NCBI GenBank assembly: GCA_949358305.1
Contig: OX442315.1
Coordinates: 23,586,427-23,650,426 of the forward strand
From: Strigamia acuminata
Lineage: Eukaryota; Arthropoda; Chilopoda; Geophilomorpha; Linotaeniidae
Reading direction: 5' to 3'
Length of the DNA: 64,000 bases
Part shown: positions 46,838-61,478 of the stretch, in pieces
Layout of the letters: every line of letters starts with the position of its first letter
How positions within the stretch are numbered: the first letter of the stretch is position 1
The notes under the pieces: generated by a model
Database searches by the model: none
The model's input: the letters and a program-made list of their open reading frames with translations, nothing else
Told to the model about the DNA's origin: nothing
Position numbers and translations under genes: made by a program

Positions 46838-49426
46838 TAGATAACATTTGCAGATCGCAGAATGTATGAGTTATTTTTTGCCAAGAAATTACATTGAAAT
46901 AAATAGGATTTTTGAGGAAAAAAAATTTAATCTATTTTATTTTTTCGATTTAGAGTAAGTGATTTTGGAAAGACTATTCTATTTTACTGGTTGGTTTCCG
47001 ACTTCTTGTTTTCTTGGAACCACTTGGAAGGTTTTTCAATTATTATTATTTTTTTTTAGTTTCTATTGCTTCAATGCTCAGGTTTATTTTTTTTAATCCA
47101 GTTTGTTGATTCTGATTTTTTTCTCGAAATTGAAATAAAAAACGAGAAATATTTTTTTTCTTGTTTTTATTTTATTTTTTTTGTTTCTATTAACTTCTGT
47201 TGATTTTAAAGATTAGAATGGTTTGGAGGTGAAGCAACATTATCTAATTAATTATTAATAATTAAAACTAGTAATTAAATATTGTGTATTGTGTATTAAT
47301 AGACAATTATCATTAAAGACCCAATAAAGATTTGCAAACAGTGGCTGTGACAGCATATTTGCACTCCGCTCGGCTGATTACTAATTTTTTGCTAAAAGTT
47401 GCCCTTTTTTTGGAAAGCAAACATCACTGATACTGCCAACTGCAAACATCTTTTTACACATTTTTTTTGTTATATTCGCTATTGTATACGTTACCCCAAT
47501 TGGGATGTCGGGGTGGGAGACGGAAGTTAATAAATCTCACAAAACATTAAATATTAAAATTCTGAAATTCTGTTTGCTTGTGCTAACGATGTTTGTTATT
47601 GTTATAAATGTGAACTTTGAAAGCTCGCATGCAGTTTATAGAGAGATGATGAGGCTGTTTATGAAATCACATTTCGTGTATTAGCCGAGGCATTGCGCTT
47701 TAGGAAACATCGAATTTACTAACGACGTTTGAATGGCTTAATTCCGTATGGAAATTTAATTAAATTACGACTTTAACCTAATGTTAATTAATTGGCCTTA
47801 TTGGCTGAATACCAATGATTTGTTGATGGAAATTGTTATAATTTTATGAAGTTATCATGTAGGTTTAATGTTAGTGCAGCTATTTTGCTTTAAATTATTT
47901 TAATGTCAACATGTTGTGGTTCCCATTTTTATTCTATTTTTCATATTAGAAGTTATTTCTCGTCGTAATCACAATGGTATAGAAATAAGTTTTGTGTAAA
48001 CAAGCAATTTGCCGCAAGATTAAAAGGATTAGTTGAAAGTTATGTCTTTTGAGACTTCCTTAGCCATTATTTAAAAAAAATGAATAAAGTATGGAGAATA
48101 AGCCGTAAGTACCGTAGTGGGTATTGATTTTGTCGGGTGGTTTCAACAAAAAATGTGAAAAATTAAATTAAAAATTGTTTTTGACATTGACGATAGGAAT
48201 CCTCAATAGTAAATTTTCTTGGAAAAATTCTAAGTTTTCAAGCTCAATGTTCTCCGCCTTTATTGGACATGTAATTGAGCATGACATGATGAAACCGAGA
48301 ACTGAGTTATGCTATTGATGTCGTCCACAAATTGCTCTGTTATGAGAAATAAATTACTAGTGTCCAAATCCTACATGTAAAAAGCAATCACAACATGTGC
48401 ATTTTTTAATATAAATGCATAAATTGCGATCTGATTGTGATTTCATATAATTGCGGGCAATTCCCTCCGAAATCAAGACAACTGTCGCGCCTGAGCGTTG
48501 TTATTGCGGCGCCTACGTCGGAGTTCTTTGTGGCGTGTGGTGCTAGACAACTTCTGATCAGTGCCGTGACAAGCAAACAACAAAGCAACTGCTTTCCCTG
48601 TTTTATCTTGATAAAGCTGAACTTATTGTCACGTTTTGACAGCTCGAAGGAAACGTCACAATCAAACGTTTATCACTTGGAAGGAAGGAAGGAAAAACAA
48701 AATGATGTCACAACTCAAAGGATATCACTCAATTGGTATTTAATTTAAATGCTACACACCGACCTTTAGCTTATCTCATTCGGTGAATAAATAAAATAGA
48801 AAGAGAATAACATGTCTGCTGAGCTTCCTGACTATATTTTAAATTTTTTTTTTTCTATTGTGAAAAAAAATTCTGGCACTGAATATTTCATGAAACAGAG
48901 AGTCCTTCTTCAAATAAACCTTCAGGTGGAGTTCATTTCAAGCGCTTAGGAGTTGAGGGAGGGCTAAGAAATAGCTGAGACTGAGTGCAGACTTCGAAAT
49001 GTGAAATCCGTAAAATGCCATTGTTATACAGCAGTGAGTAGTATAATGATGAAAATGAAGTTTAAAGTTGTTGAATTCATGTTATTATCGCTTGAGGATG
49101 AGGAAGAGAAGAAGATTGGTATCAAGTTACACTTATAATCCAATCTTGAATTGGGAGATAAGAAACTATCAGAGGTGAACTCATTTAAATACATAATTTC
49201 AATATTGATTTTCGAGCTGTGGAAATAGCCAAACTTTGTGTGTAAGTAACTGAAGCTTCTACTTTCACTCGACTTTTTTTTATGGAGCAATAAACACTGG
49301 TGTGCGAGTTGATTTTAGATAACTGTTCATTTGCATATTTTTTTTTATTGGACATCAAAATGACATGAAAAACTTTTAAAAAACAGACTGAAAAGAAAGT
49401 TAAGCCGTGTTTACGTTTATGTTTAG

Positions 49427-49457
<31 letters not shown>

Positions 49458-51561
49458 TTTATAGAAGAATGTGTTGTGTAATTAGTAATGAGTGAGTGGC
49501 ATCACGAAATTGCTTTCTAGCAGTTAATAAAAAGAGGTTTCAGAATGCCATCTTATGGACTAACGCCAAAGATAAATCTGTGAAGAAAAAATAATAAATC
49601 TTGCTCATTGAAGTTCTTTGTGTGTAATAAAGTGATGCTTATCCTTATTGGGAAAAATAACTCTCATAGCTGCACAGTGATCCCAATATAGCAACAAAGT
49701 GATATGATAACCCACTCCATTTTCATTAGTCGTTTATAACTGGCTGGGGTTTTGAGTACATTTAAGTAGGCGATAAACTAATATCCTCAGAAACCAGAGT
49801 TGTTGATCATTATTTAAATATACTCTAATTATTGCTATCTCCTGTAATTCAAACACAGCAACTTTCTTCTTTGGTAAAACACTCAAACGAGGTGATAAAT
49901 GATAGCCGAAAAAGCACTGCTGACGCAAACCAAAGGAAAAGAAAAAGAAAAAGAAAACAAGGACCAAATATTTCAATCTGAAACAGTGGTGCTCTTTTTT
50001 AGTACCGATGGGAGCAGCAACCGTGGCAAATCTGCACTTCCTAGCTTTGGTTTAGTGCTTGAACTGTTGCTTAGGGCATTCTTCATCTTTTTTCCTGTTG
50101 GGTTTGCAATTTCTATTGTTTTTTTGCCAGTGGCCAGAATGTCAAATATTTCTCAGGAATAGTGGGTATATTTTTTGCACGACATACCTCGTGATAGATA
50201 ATAAAAAGTGGCCACATTTTGACGATGTGAAATTGAATTCGATTTTGTTGTCAACGAATGTGACCAAGTCATGAGTGAATAGGTTAAATATATTGAAGTC
50301 ACTGTCTTAAGTTTCCTGTGCTTTCTCAAATCACATTATCGGAAATGTTTTGGATTTAAGCCAGGAAAAGGAGGAGGATATGTGGGTCATGTTGCTGCCT
50401 GATTAGATGGGACTGTGGATGATTAGGTAGGGTGGCAGTGAGTAATTCACTCTTTTTTTTTCTGACTTGAGGCTTGAGGTTAAAAAACGTATTTTTTGGG
50501 GGTGTTGTTTTGCCAATGCACTTTGTTGTTCTTTTATTTGGTTATTCATGTATTTCATTAGAACATGTGTAACTGGTTTTGTTTGGAGAACAATTAGGAA
50601 AATCAATAGATTTAATTAATCGCAGCTAAGATTTTGATGTGTTTCAGCTTACAATCTCTGTTTGTCAGGTTTATTTGTGGAATGTATTTTTCAAGAGACA
50701 ATAAACTTCGAGACGTATTGTTGGATAATCTTCTTGTTAGATCATTTAGTCTAGTTGGACTGATTGGAAAACTGTTGAAAAGAGGGAAAAAATGCTATGT
50801 ACAAGAAAATCGGTTTAAGGGTCAAACTCCCTTGAGTATTATAATCTTGTTAGTAATTGGAATTGAAAAAGTGATTTTAGACTTAAAGGATTTAGAAAAG
50901 TCTAAATCACGGATTTTATTTTTATTTTTTTTGTTTTAATAGAATGAATGTGCGTGTCCAATTGCTCAATTAAATTGCCCGTGCTGTTTCGCAATGAAAT
51001 AAGTTCTTTGTGTGAACCTTACAGATAAGTGTTTGTTTAGTTCGATAAAAATAAAGCCTCGTAATCTTAAATTCTGAACATCTTCTGTAGAGATCTTGAG
51101 TTCATGTCTGCCCGAAAAATATCAAAAGAAAAGAAAAGTCAGTTTCAATACCATCAATAAATTACGACAGAAACGGTTGATTAGTTGTCAAATACAGGAC
51201 ATCCAGTCTACTGTTCGTTTGATCCTTTTAAAGCTAAGATTTATGTGTAATCTCAGTCACAAGATGAAGTTGACACGCTAATCTTGCACGAATATTTTAT
51301 GTGACCAGGATTGTACGTGCGTCTATCACAATTTCACCTAATGAGATGGATTCGGGTCTCTTTCGAACATTATTTCACTTTGTGAAACTGCACCAAACTC
51401 TACTTCTGCGTTATTCAGACAAGCATCCACATTGATGCAAGCCTGGCCCATGCAAACAAGGACTTCGTAGGAAGACAAAGACGGTCACACAACCCAGCAG
51501 TCTTTACTGCATCAGCATATCAATTGCAAATGGAATATATCTTCTACACTTTTTGACTTAC
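46838..51561. other. Noncoding, nothing recognised
   Basis: AT-rich; T26 run at 49435-49460. A small hairpin at about 50871-50910 (GTGATTTTAGACTT and its imperfect complement). No supported gene. Confidence 0.4.
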
Positions 51562-51743
51562 TTTCCGCACGGAAAGTCCATCCATTGTTCGTTTCTTGCA
51601 TACCGGTAGGAAACGGCACTCCAGTTCCGCACATTTGACCACGGGAGGGTGAATGAATGTCAGGCCAGACTTAGAATTGAAGATAGATCTGATTTTCTGC
51701 TCCCAGCTGCTCCTTGGTAACCCACGGATGGCTTTACACACAT
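51562..51743 (-). CDS. Candidate orphan internal coding exon, unknown protein
   Basis: On the minus strand, a T-rich acceptor (TTTATTATTTATAAG|AT) and a consensus donor (GGAAA|GTAAGT) enclose 182 nt that are open in only one frame. That frame meets stops in both presumed introns. The 60 whole codons include SSWEQKIRSIFNSKSGL and VVKCAELECRFLPVCKK, a cysteine-containing, compositionally normal segment unlike the AT-driven frames around it. No family is recognised. The exon would begin two bases into a codon boundary and end at one. No partner exon was identified, so it could also be a chance open exon or an old insertion. Confidence 0.38.
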
Positions 51744-54700
51744 CTTATAAATAATAAACTTTGTATGTTAAACATCTTTGCGAGCTGCCTCAAAATGATG
51801 TGATATGTGATGCGGTGTTTACTCGGAGGAGCTTATCTCTCGAGGAAAGCACAGGGATGACTCGAGACTTATACTATAACTTATTTACAATTTTAAAGCG
51901 CTTCCGAAAGGAGCTTGGTATATTGGTTGAATGTTGTGTTAATTTAATACAAGGCATTTACAAAAAAAAAACCAAAGTAATTTGTAGATTTTCCTTTGCA
52001 TTTTCAAGCTCTGGATGGTTTCTCTGGTATGGAATGTACTTTAGTGTGGTAATAAAATGCTCAAAAGATTTATAGTTGGAACTATTAAACCTGTGGAACT
52101 TGAGTAAAGATGATACGCGCTACAAGTTAGGATTAGATAAAAATAGTAAATTTTAATTAGTTTTAATTAAGTATATTATTGGACGACAAAGCAGAAGCAT
52201 ACGGGTAAGAAATTGTTAGCATTTTGGAATTTGTTTTGGCAGAAATCCAAGTAACATCAGTAACATTTCACATGCCCATAAGAAGTCGATTCGAGTGTAA
52301 AATTTAGTAGGCACTTTCTTGATAGATGGAACCAATGGATTTTTTTCTTCCTTTCAAATGTAAGAATATAGAAGTGATGATTTCTTTTAAAAGAATGGGA
52401 CAATCTTACCTATCTGCACGATTCTTTTTTATAGTGGTCGTAATTCAACCGATTTTGGTATATTCATTCTTCTTTTACTATTCTTGAAATGAGCTTAGAA
52501 TGACGTAATGCGTGAACATATCGAAAATTCAGGGAACATAATGTTAGTTTATCACTGTGATATTGTAGAAAAGTTCATCAGCAATACTTTCAGCTTGTGT
52601 GGTACATGCTGATACTACAAAGAATGGAACACCTGCTGCACCATTTACTAAAGCCATGATAGGCGACGGAAACGTATTGTCTTTACTAAACGTGTCAATA
52701 GAAAATCTATAGTTTTAACTTTGTCGCAGTAAATTGTAATGGGTAGGATAAAGAGGGAGGCATTTGCGCAGCTTTAACCCATATCTTTTTTGGTTTAAGG
52801 ACTGTTTCTAAGGTGAGTGATTCACTGGGCTTTGCAAAATAGATCACCCGTTTGAAGAAGCGGATTAGGAGCTCTCTTGCTTGAAATCTGTAGTTGCAGC
52901 TATCGATTTAGGTCATTTAGAGTTACCGGGAGTAATGTTTGTTTTCCATTCTGGGACATCTGATACAAACAGCTGAAGGCATTTGGCTTCAAATATTTAT
53001 TGGATTAACTGATTTGGTCATGTAATAATTAATTTTTGTTTGTGTAATTTTTTGTTTATTATTGCGGAGTATTGCAGCAGTTAACGCAACAAACATCCCA
53101 TTATGCTGGTATCTGTTTTGGCTACAGCTTAACTTAACACAGCTGGAAATTCCCACCATTAATTTGGAGTAGCTGTTAAACCAAACGAGGAACGAGAAGA
53201 AGTAAAAAGAATGCGGTTAATTTTAGTGTGTTAAATACAATTAGATAAAGTTTGGTGGATTTATGCTGTTGTTGTTTACAATGTTTTGAAAAGTGACAAG
53301 TAGAAATTGGTGGGCACGTAGAATTTATATATATCTGTAATTTGAGGCTAAAATGTTGGGCTGTCGTAGTTTATTTGTCCCAAGGCTCACACATTTTAAA
53401 CTTGATCTTGTTGAAAGAAGTTTTCGAAAGCTTTCTTCAGACACATTCATTAGTTAGCCCCCCCTATAGACAGACTGATGCGGAGATATGCGTGTACCAA
53501 CCACGGTTCTTAGTTATTCTTTTTCTGTTGAGAACAGCCGTCTATTGTGTATGGCGTGTAAGCCAGCTTTTGAAGATAAATTGTGATTACGGTAATTACT
53601 TAGTAGTCGATTTCAATCTAACAACACCTGCGAGGCGTTTAATTTAATTCATGAGCATAATACGGCATGCTGCTGGTCACAGGATGAGAAAGATTATCCA
53701 ATTTGAATATACAATTTGTTTCGCAACAAGCACGTATGATGGAATAAATCTTTAATGCTGAAATGTTGGTACGTTGATTTAGTTTATGTTCCTGTCTGCA
53801 CTTGGTTATTATTCATCGTGTTGTGTATATCTTCACATCAATTTTTTTTAAATATCGTTCATCATTCTTTAGATTTTGTAATGAGAAAAAAATTAAGTGT
53901 CAAGTTCTAAGTAAGTCTGAATGACAGCGAGGTAAAACAAAGGTTTAATAATTCAGCACATTATTTTTAAGAACATTTATGGTAGCGTATTGTATTATAT
54001 AAAAATTTATATGTAAATAAAATTCATATCTTTATTCTTTATTCACTTAAAATTCAACAATTTGTTTCAGGCATTTGTGTAGTTTAATAGGTTTAAAAGA
54101 AAAAGCCGTAAACGACAACCGGATTCGCATTTTACGCAGAGTTTTAAAGTTGAATGTAAAAAAAAGTTTGTAATGACGACCGATAACAATCAAAACCTTC
54201 TGTTCTTCGACTTAATGGCGAGAGTCGACGCTATTTGATTGTAGAAAGCACAGTTGGAAGTCTTTTACGGTTTACATTAATGATGGGTTGGCTAGACAGT
54301 ATACAAATGCAATCAATTCCATTGTATCGTAACTGTTTCTGAATAATAAACTTGCTGCATACTTTTAAAAATATAAAGGAAAATATGTACAATACTGTAT
54401 GTTCCATACCGTATACGTAACACCATTCTGTTCGAATCTGTGCCACACTATCAGACTCTCCAAATTTTAACAGATCTTCTAACATTCGTTGCCACAATGT
54501 AATGTTGATAAAAATGAGCATTTAATAGATATAAATGTGCTGATTTTTATCAGATGCCACCTCTGTCGTAAAAGAAGTATTGGTAGTAATTTTTCACAAG
54601 AATTATGCATTTTTATTTGAGTTGCATTACTTTTGTCCAATGAGTTTTTAGGGTGAGGATCAGGTGGTCTTCAAACAAAGGAAAAATTTTTAATCAAAAA

Positions 54701-57700
54701 ATCCTTTTGATCCGAGCTGTAGGAAGGCTACACAAAATTTCTATGTAGTTGATATTTAGATGAGGTGATTCAGTGTTTAAATTATGAAAAATAAAAGTGG
54801 AACCACTTGCATTACTTGTTACAGAGTAAATGTTGAAATATATAAGAAATTGCAAGAAATTGGGGTCGAATACATTACAGGTTCTTTGAAGGACTTAAGA
54901 ATTTTGCTTTCATTAGAATTTTTTGTTACTTTGTTATTACGCAGACAATAAAATAATGAGATAATTGGACCATGAAGAGAAAATGCCGTCAACCAAATCT
55001 TTTTTGTGAAAAGAAATGGTATTGATTAGTAAAGCACAAAAAAGAGGGGGAACATAAGGGTTTAGTTGGAGTCAGCAAACTTAAAGTTGCATTTCGTCTG
55101 TGGCTGTTAAGCTACTTGGCATATAATTAGATAGAAAGCTGATTGTTCCTGTTATTCTGAGGTTTTTAATAGGGGGCTTCAACCAGTAACAATAAACTAC
55201 TAACTAAACTTGATTAATTGCCCAACTTTTTAGAGTTTTAATTGGATTGTTATTCATTTATCATTTGGGCGAAATTCTTAGAATTAGGCTGAAAGTTGTA
55301 AAAAGGACTAGCAACTTTCCAAGAAATTGTTATTAGAGATTTTGCCTTAAGATACGTTTATTATGGGCCATTAGATGGTAACAAACAAGGCAAAAGTGCA
55401 TAGATGTAGCCAAGAATTCGTTTTGTTGGGAACTAATTTCTAATTTAAATTATTTTATGATGTTTCTGTACGAGAATTAGGAAACTGAAATGTTCTTTGT
55501 GGTTTCACACGCCTGAATATGAATAAAATTACTAATAATTTATTCATTTGTTTTATTTCATATTAATAATTAATACATGTCCTGTTTTTATAGTTTATGT
55601 TGCAGATATTTTGAAATAAGGCGCGTTTAAAATAAATTCTTGTTTATCTTCTTTATAAACCATTCAAGCAATCACAGGGTATTCGAATGACTTTAAATGT
55701 TGACTAGAGTTAATTTGTACGTTATCATAAGATTTTGTCTAGCTAAAAAAAAGTTAGTGTGCAGTTGCTTGAATAAATAAATTTGTCACTACAGAAATCC
55801 AAGTTTTACGATCTCAAATTAGGAATTCTGGGAGATTTCATAATCCTGTCTACTAGGACTATACATACTATAAACGTAAATGATGATAGAGCTACTTTTT
55901 ATTAAATGTTCTAAAACTAACTAGGAGGAGCAATAAAAAGATGATATTTGTTTTGAGAGGAAAACATTTTCAGGTTTATATTTAATTAAGTTTTTCTAGT
56001 GAAATTATTAAGGTCTCTTTTACGTCTGCAAATGGTCTTTGTAAATAACATGTTAAATTGTGGATGGAGAGTTCTACCCAAATTGCAATTATAATTAGCC
56101 AGTATCTTCCAACTAATGAAATTCAGCAAGTGAAATAAGCAAATTATGACGTTCTTTTATTAGCCAACAACAGTGTGCACCTCTAATAAAAAGGAAAGTT
56201 ATTCCCTGGCGTTTTTATTTAAAAATTAAATATTGTATGCTGCAGTTTTCTCTGCGAATCATTAGATCGGCATTGAGAGTAAAAATTGGTTGGAAATGAA
56301 ATTCTTGGGAAGTGAACAGAAAAAGCATTCTGAAATGGTTGGCATGCTGTGTAGAAATTGCCAATAGATGATCATACTGAACGACCTATTTGGAAACACT
56401 AGACGTGCTTTTCTATATTGATGTCGTGTAGAATACAAACAACGGTGTGGTATGATAGCTTCCTAGATTGATAAGTTAATTGCGATTGGGATTATACTTT
56501 CCAAACTACAAAGTGCAATACTTGGACAGAATAGAAAATGAAATATTGATAACACTCTTTGACATTTCAAATTGGCTTTTGCATTTGATGCATCCATTAG
56601 TTGAATTGAACAACTATAATATTACTGACAATAATGGTATGCTTGGCGTGTATAGTGAATATTTCAAGCCATATAAATTTTACTGTGTCTTTTTTGAAAA
56701 ACTAAATGCGTTTAAAGGTTCCGTTTTTATAAAGAGCAAAAGCAGAAGACATAAACACACCTCTAACTATGAAAATTACTTTTTCTTTATTGAAATGAAA
56801 CGTGTCATCTCTCATACTGATCAATAAGATTGAATGAATATAAGTTCCATATAGCTTTTTATGAGACATGCTTTCAATACATGGTCGGATTCCTTTAACT
56901 AAGCGTTGTTACGAAAACTATTGTTTAGGTAAACGAGATATTTCGACCATGGAAACTTAATTATGAGATGGACAATGTTTGTGAAACTCATCAAAGCTTC
57001 AATAGCAACAGTAAACAAGACCAGCAATGTATTCAGCCAGCTATATTTAAACTTAATTTCATTCAAGTTAAACTGAAACCTGTTCTTTTGTTGCTTAAAA
57101 TTCTTTTTTCTTTTTTTTTCAAAAGTGATGAATTAGTCATAAGACAGTTTGCTTGACCTGTTCAGTTTCTTAAGTTATATCTTCTTAGATAAGCCTTATA
57201 CCGGTGGGGAGGTACTGCTAATATGAAGAAAATGTTGGATTATGTGCTTTTTTTATTTTAAATAGCATTACTGCACGTTTATTTATGAATTATTAATTTT
57301 TTTTGTGAATGCGTTATGTAATTGCTTTGAGAAAGACGCTGCTTAGACGTTACTTAGCATGAGTAATTTATATTGAATACTAAAAAGCATCAAAAATTGT
57401 TGTGGAATTCCGTTTTCGTGCCAGTGCATATCTTTTATGGCAATTGAAAAACTCTACATTTCATATCCAAAAAGTATGTAGAATAAGTTAAAGCTTAGTC
57501 AAAATAGCAGCGATTTTGTTTTACTCGCCTTTTATTCTCTGCAGTTTATTTTTCAATTTCATTTTCATTAGTCATTCCACATTTTGTTAGAATCGTCATT
57601 TATTTCCGCTGCCGTACTTTAAACCATTTCCATCTTTTCTCCAGGCCGTTTTCTAACAGAGAAATAATCACGTTTGGAAGAATGTGATGTATCTTATCGC

Positions 57701-60700
57701 GCCTGTCTTTGGAAGTTTCATACACGTTTGTATGTAACTTGTAATAAAGATTAGTTTCTAATTTAATTCAACTGCGTTTGGCTGAATTGATATCTCAGAA
57801 GGTGCAGCTGAATATACCATGGAATATATCAGCAGTTAACGCCATTCTCGACCTCGATACTTATTGCAGGGTTTGGACATTGCTCACATACGGATATTGA
57901 TAACACGTTGCCGAATGTAGCACGTAGCATTTGCTCCGACAACCGTGTTGCTCGTAAAACGACACTAGTGACAGTAAAGAAATATTTTTATAGTGCCTCT
58001 TATCTCTTAGTGGGTGGAAATAACTACAACATTCTTATCGCTTTTCTACAACTTTTGAGGAGGCTTAATATTTCTTGTTTGTATTTTTTTTTATATTTTT
58101 ATTTTACGGTTTTTTATTTGACATTATTGTTTTCTTTTACATAAATGAATAAACATGAAATGGATATGCTGTAACATGTCTGCAGTTAGCTCTGTGGGGA
58201 AATATTTGTAAGATGTCGAAAGGAAGTTGTAGTAAGGATCTTTACTTAACTTTGCTTGTAAATGAGTCCGTGAGGAATTAGACCAGTTGGAGAAATGAAT
58301 CCGCAGAGTTTTAAGGTTTCTATTATTGGGCAAAGGCGCTTTGAATAGCTAAAAACGTGTGCAAAGAAGAGATATTCAGATTACACACATAACAATCTTA
58401 TTTTGATTTTGATTTTTAATCAAAATACGAGCAGTTTAAAAGAAATTTAATATTCCATGCTCACACGTGAACTTAAAAACATCCGTTTTTGTGATGATCA
58501 TACCGGAGAGATGGGCCTAAACTAATTTATGGAAAATAAATTGCAGTCGTCGTGTTTTTGAAAGTCTTTGCATTATGGCCTTCTAATCAATTTTTTCATA
58601 TAATTTTATTCGTACTTCAAAGTAATTTTTGAAATATTCGATTTTTATTTTAAAAGAAATGTGTTTTGAAGATGAATAAAAGAATAATATTGATTTTTGT
58701 TGGTTGTTTCTTTTCCCTTTTTTTTATTATATTTTTTTTTATATTCTTGCGCTTGAATCAATGTTTGTCAACCCCCTGTGCGATTGTTTTTTGCGCTCTG
58801 TCATTCATTGTTTTCAATGCTCGTCGGTGAATTTTGGGCGCATGTTTAGTATGTGCCCCATTTGTCTTGGTGTTGTGCGGTTGCACCGCTCGATCCTATC
58901 TTGAACTGGCCCTGTATGTTCTGTTTTTAACTTTTGGATCAATAGTCTTTTTAAAGTTATTGATAAGTTATTGGTAGGAATTGTGTGATTATCATTGCCT
59001 GGGGTAACAATTTCAAAAGGAATTTTATGATGAAATTTTTTTTTTCTTCATCAAAGCGGAGAATTGAATTTTTAAAAATAAACATGTATTACCAAAAATG
59101 TTATTTTAAATTGATGTCTCACTGTGTGCTTGGTGAATATTTGTTCCAGTTGTCGGTTGACTAAGCAATAAATTTTAAAACCATAAAACTAATTTCTTTA
59201 TAATTTTTAATTTTAAAACTACATGGAAAGTTGGAGGCGTGGAAAATTAACTTTATAAGTGCTGCCAAAGCCGTTAGAATAATTGATCGGCTGTAAAACC
59301 GAGAACGAAGAAAGTTTTTGATAAACACTCTCGTATTTGCAATTAGCCAGAGACCAATGCGGTTTTTTAATGTTAATTGTTCTCCTAGAATATGGATTAG
59401 AAGTTATGAAATTTTAAAATTTTAAAAAGTGTTTCTATGTTTTTTTTTGTTTTTTTTTTCCTTTTCCGTTTCTCTATTAGAAAACGTAGGAAATTGGCCC
59501 TTCCACGGTTCAACATTTTCTTTATTTGAAATATCACTTGGCCAGGTGTGACATTGTCGGTCGTTTGTGGCAGTTTGCGACGTCCATTAAGAACCCCAAC
59601 TGAGCTCAAAGAAGAAAGCGAACAGTTGTCACATACGCTTTTTTTTCGCCTTATTTTTCTGCAGGTTGATATCTACTTTTCAAGGGTTAATATGCTCGTG
59701 TAGATATCACGGCACCATTACACCACGCTTGAATAGACATCACACAGCCAGACTATTAAAAATTTTACAACCTAACATTGTTGATCTTTGAGCTTTGCTG
59801 CGGTTCAGTAAACATGGAAGATATAAAACTTCTCACAAAATTAAAACGGAAGAACAATTTTAAAATTCTTTAACTTGAATAATGAATTTTGTGATTGTAC
59901 TCATTGAGTTAGAAGTTAGCAAAGCAGCTACCATAGTGGTCGCTGCGTAAGAACTTGAGATTGTGCAATGTAGTTTTAGCACGAAATGATCAGAAGATCG
60001 GCGATACCAGAGAGAATATCTTTTTACGCATCAGATGATAATACAGCAGTGGAGGGACTCCAAGAGGGATTGTGGTGGCGTCAAATTGGGATGAGAATAG
60101 GGAGAGACCTGCCAGAAGTAGACCGGGTAAGGAATGGTGATTACTTTTACTAGGCACTAAAAAATGGCCAAAGACATCGCAAATAAGAGTGATTATTCCG
60201 TTTCTTGGGAATTTCCTAGGTTGACAGGATTGCAATGGGGAGAATATGGCATGCACTTAAATGCTTAGTAAAAACTCGAGTAAAAAACCGGAAATAAACT
60301 GCAGTATTGGAAAAATGTTATGTTCATTTCAATAAGCGAGTGAAATATCGAATTCTATAGCCGTGCCTCCATACAGTGAATTTATTCAGTTTGTGCCGGA
60401 TGTGATTCTTTGGATGACGGCTGTGGAGTGATATTACGTCATCAGTGTTGCAAATATTCGATTGATAAAGATGCTTTCAGCAATATTGTAAACAACTGAT
60501 TGTATTTGGATTCAACCTAAGTTTACTAAATTTAATTCAACAACTTTGGAATTTGGATCTTGGATCTTGAATGAGTGTAAAAGAATAAATAAAATAATGG
60601 CGAAAGTTTGATTGGATTAAAAAACTGTTTGTATTTGCCTAACCAAAGGGGTATTCTTCTGATTACCATAGTTTGGAAAATTTGACTGGTGGGAACTAGG

Positions 60701-60853
60701 CTTGTCTGCTCGGTGTGCATCCGGTTCATGGATTCAGATTCGACAAGTCAAATGTCTGGATCGATACTGTATGGTGGAAATACAAGTTAGTTGGAACTTG
60801 TACTTCATATATGATTAAGTATAATGTAAATAAAAATTTGAGTATATTTTAAT
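51744..60853. other. Noncoding, nothing recognised
   Basis: About 9 kb of AT-rich DNA. The longest frames (53342-53647, 56480-56827) lack family motifs and splice support. Confidence 0.4.
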
Positions 60854-61126
60854 AGATGCGTTCAAATTGATTAAGCAAATACTTACATTGCTTAAATGAA
60901 TATTAAAAAGAGTGTGTGTGCTTAAGACCGCAAGATAGAAGTGAAACTTCTCGACTTATTCTAAATTAAATTATCCAATTATCCTAACCGTAAAGTGCTC
61001 TGTGTTTGTGTTGAGTTTTCAGTTTGAAAATATTGTTACGCTCGTAACCACAGTGACCAACAAAATCAAGAATGTGATATCACTCTAACCGGTGCATGCT
61101 TGTGTGCAGCTAACAAGTAAGATCTG
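60854..61126. mobile_element. Possible old MITE with TGCATTCA-type ends
   Basis: AGATGCGTTCA on the left and TGAATGCACCT on the right are inverted with two mismatches. The body has no further inverted similarity that I can see. Weak. Confidence 0.25.
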
Positions 61127-61478
61127 AATGCACCTAATGATCTTATATTGTAAGTTGATATTTTATTTACATATTTATTGGATGTTTTATTGATTCCTAT
61201 GTCGTCATAGATTTTTCATTGATTTGTGTATAGTAGTGACTACCGGTATTCATTTTTGTCCTTTTGATTAAAAAAAAGAAGAAGAAACGAAAAAAATATA
61301 TTATTTGACGTTTGACATAAAATGTGCAGTAATTTGTTAATTAGTTTGATGGAAACTAATACTGTGTGAAAATTAGAATTCAGAAACGGTCTATCCGACC
61401 ATATGATTAGTTAGGATCAACTTAAGAGTCAAACACAATTAACTGGAGAATTGCATGAATTGCAAGTGTCATAAAGTG

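Noticed and set aside
53342-53647. 101-codon open frame
   Set aside because: No family motif, no splice sites that fit, composition typical of chance frames in this DNA.
56480-56827. 115-codon open frame
   Set aside because: Asn/Tyr/Phe-rich as expected from AT-rich noncoding DNA; no recognisable domain.
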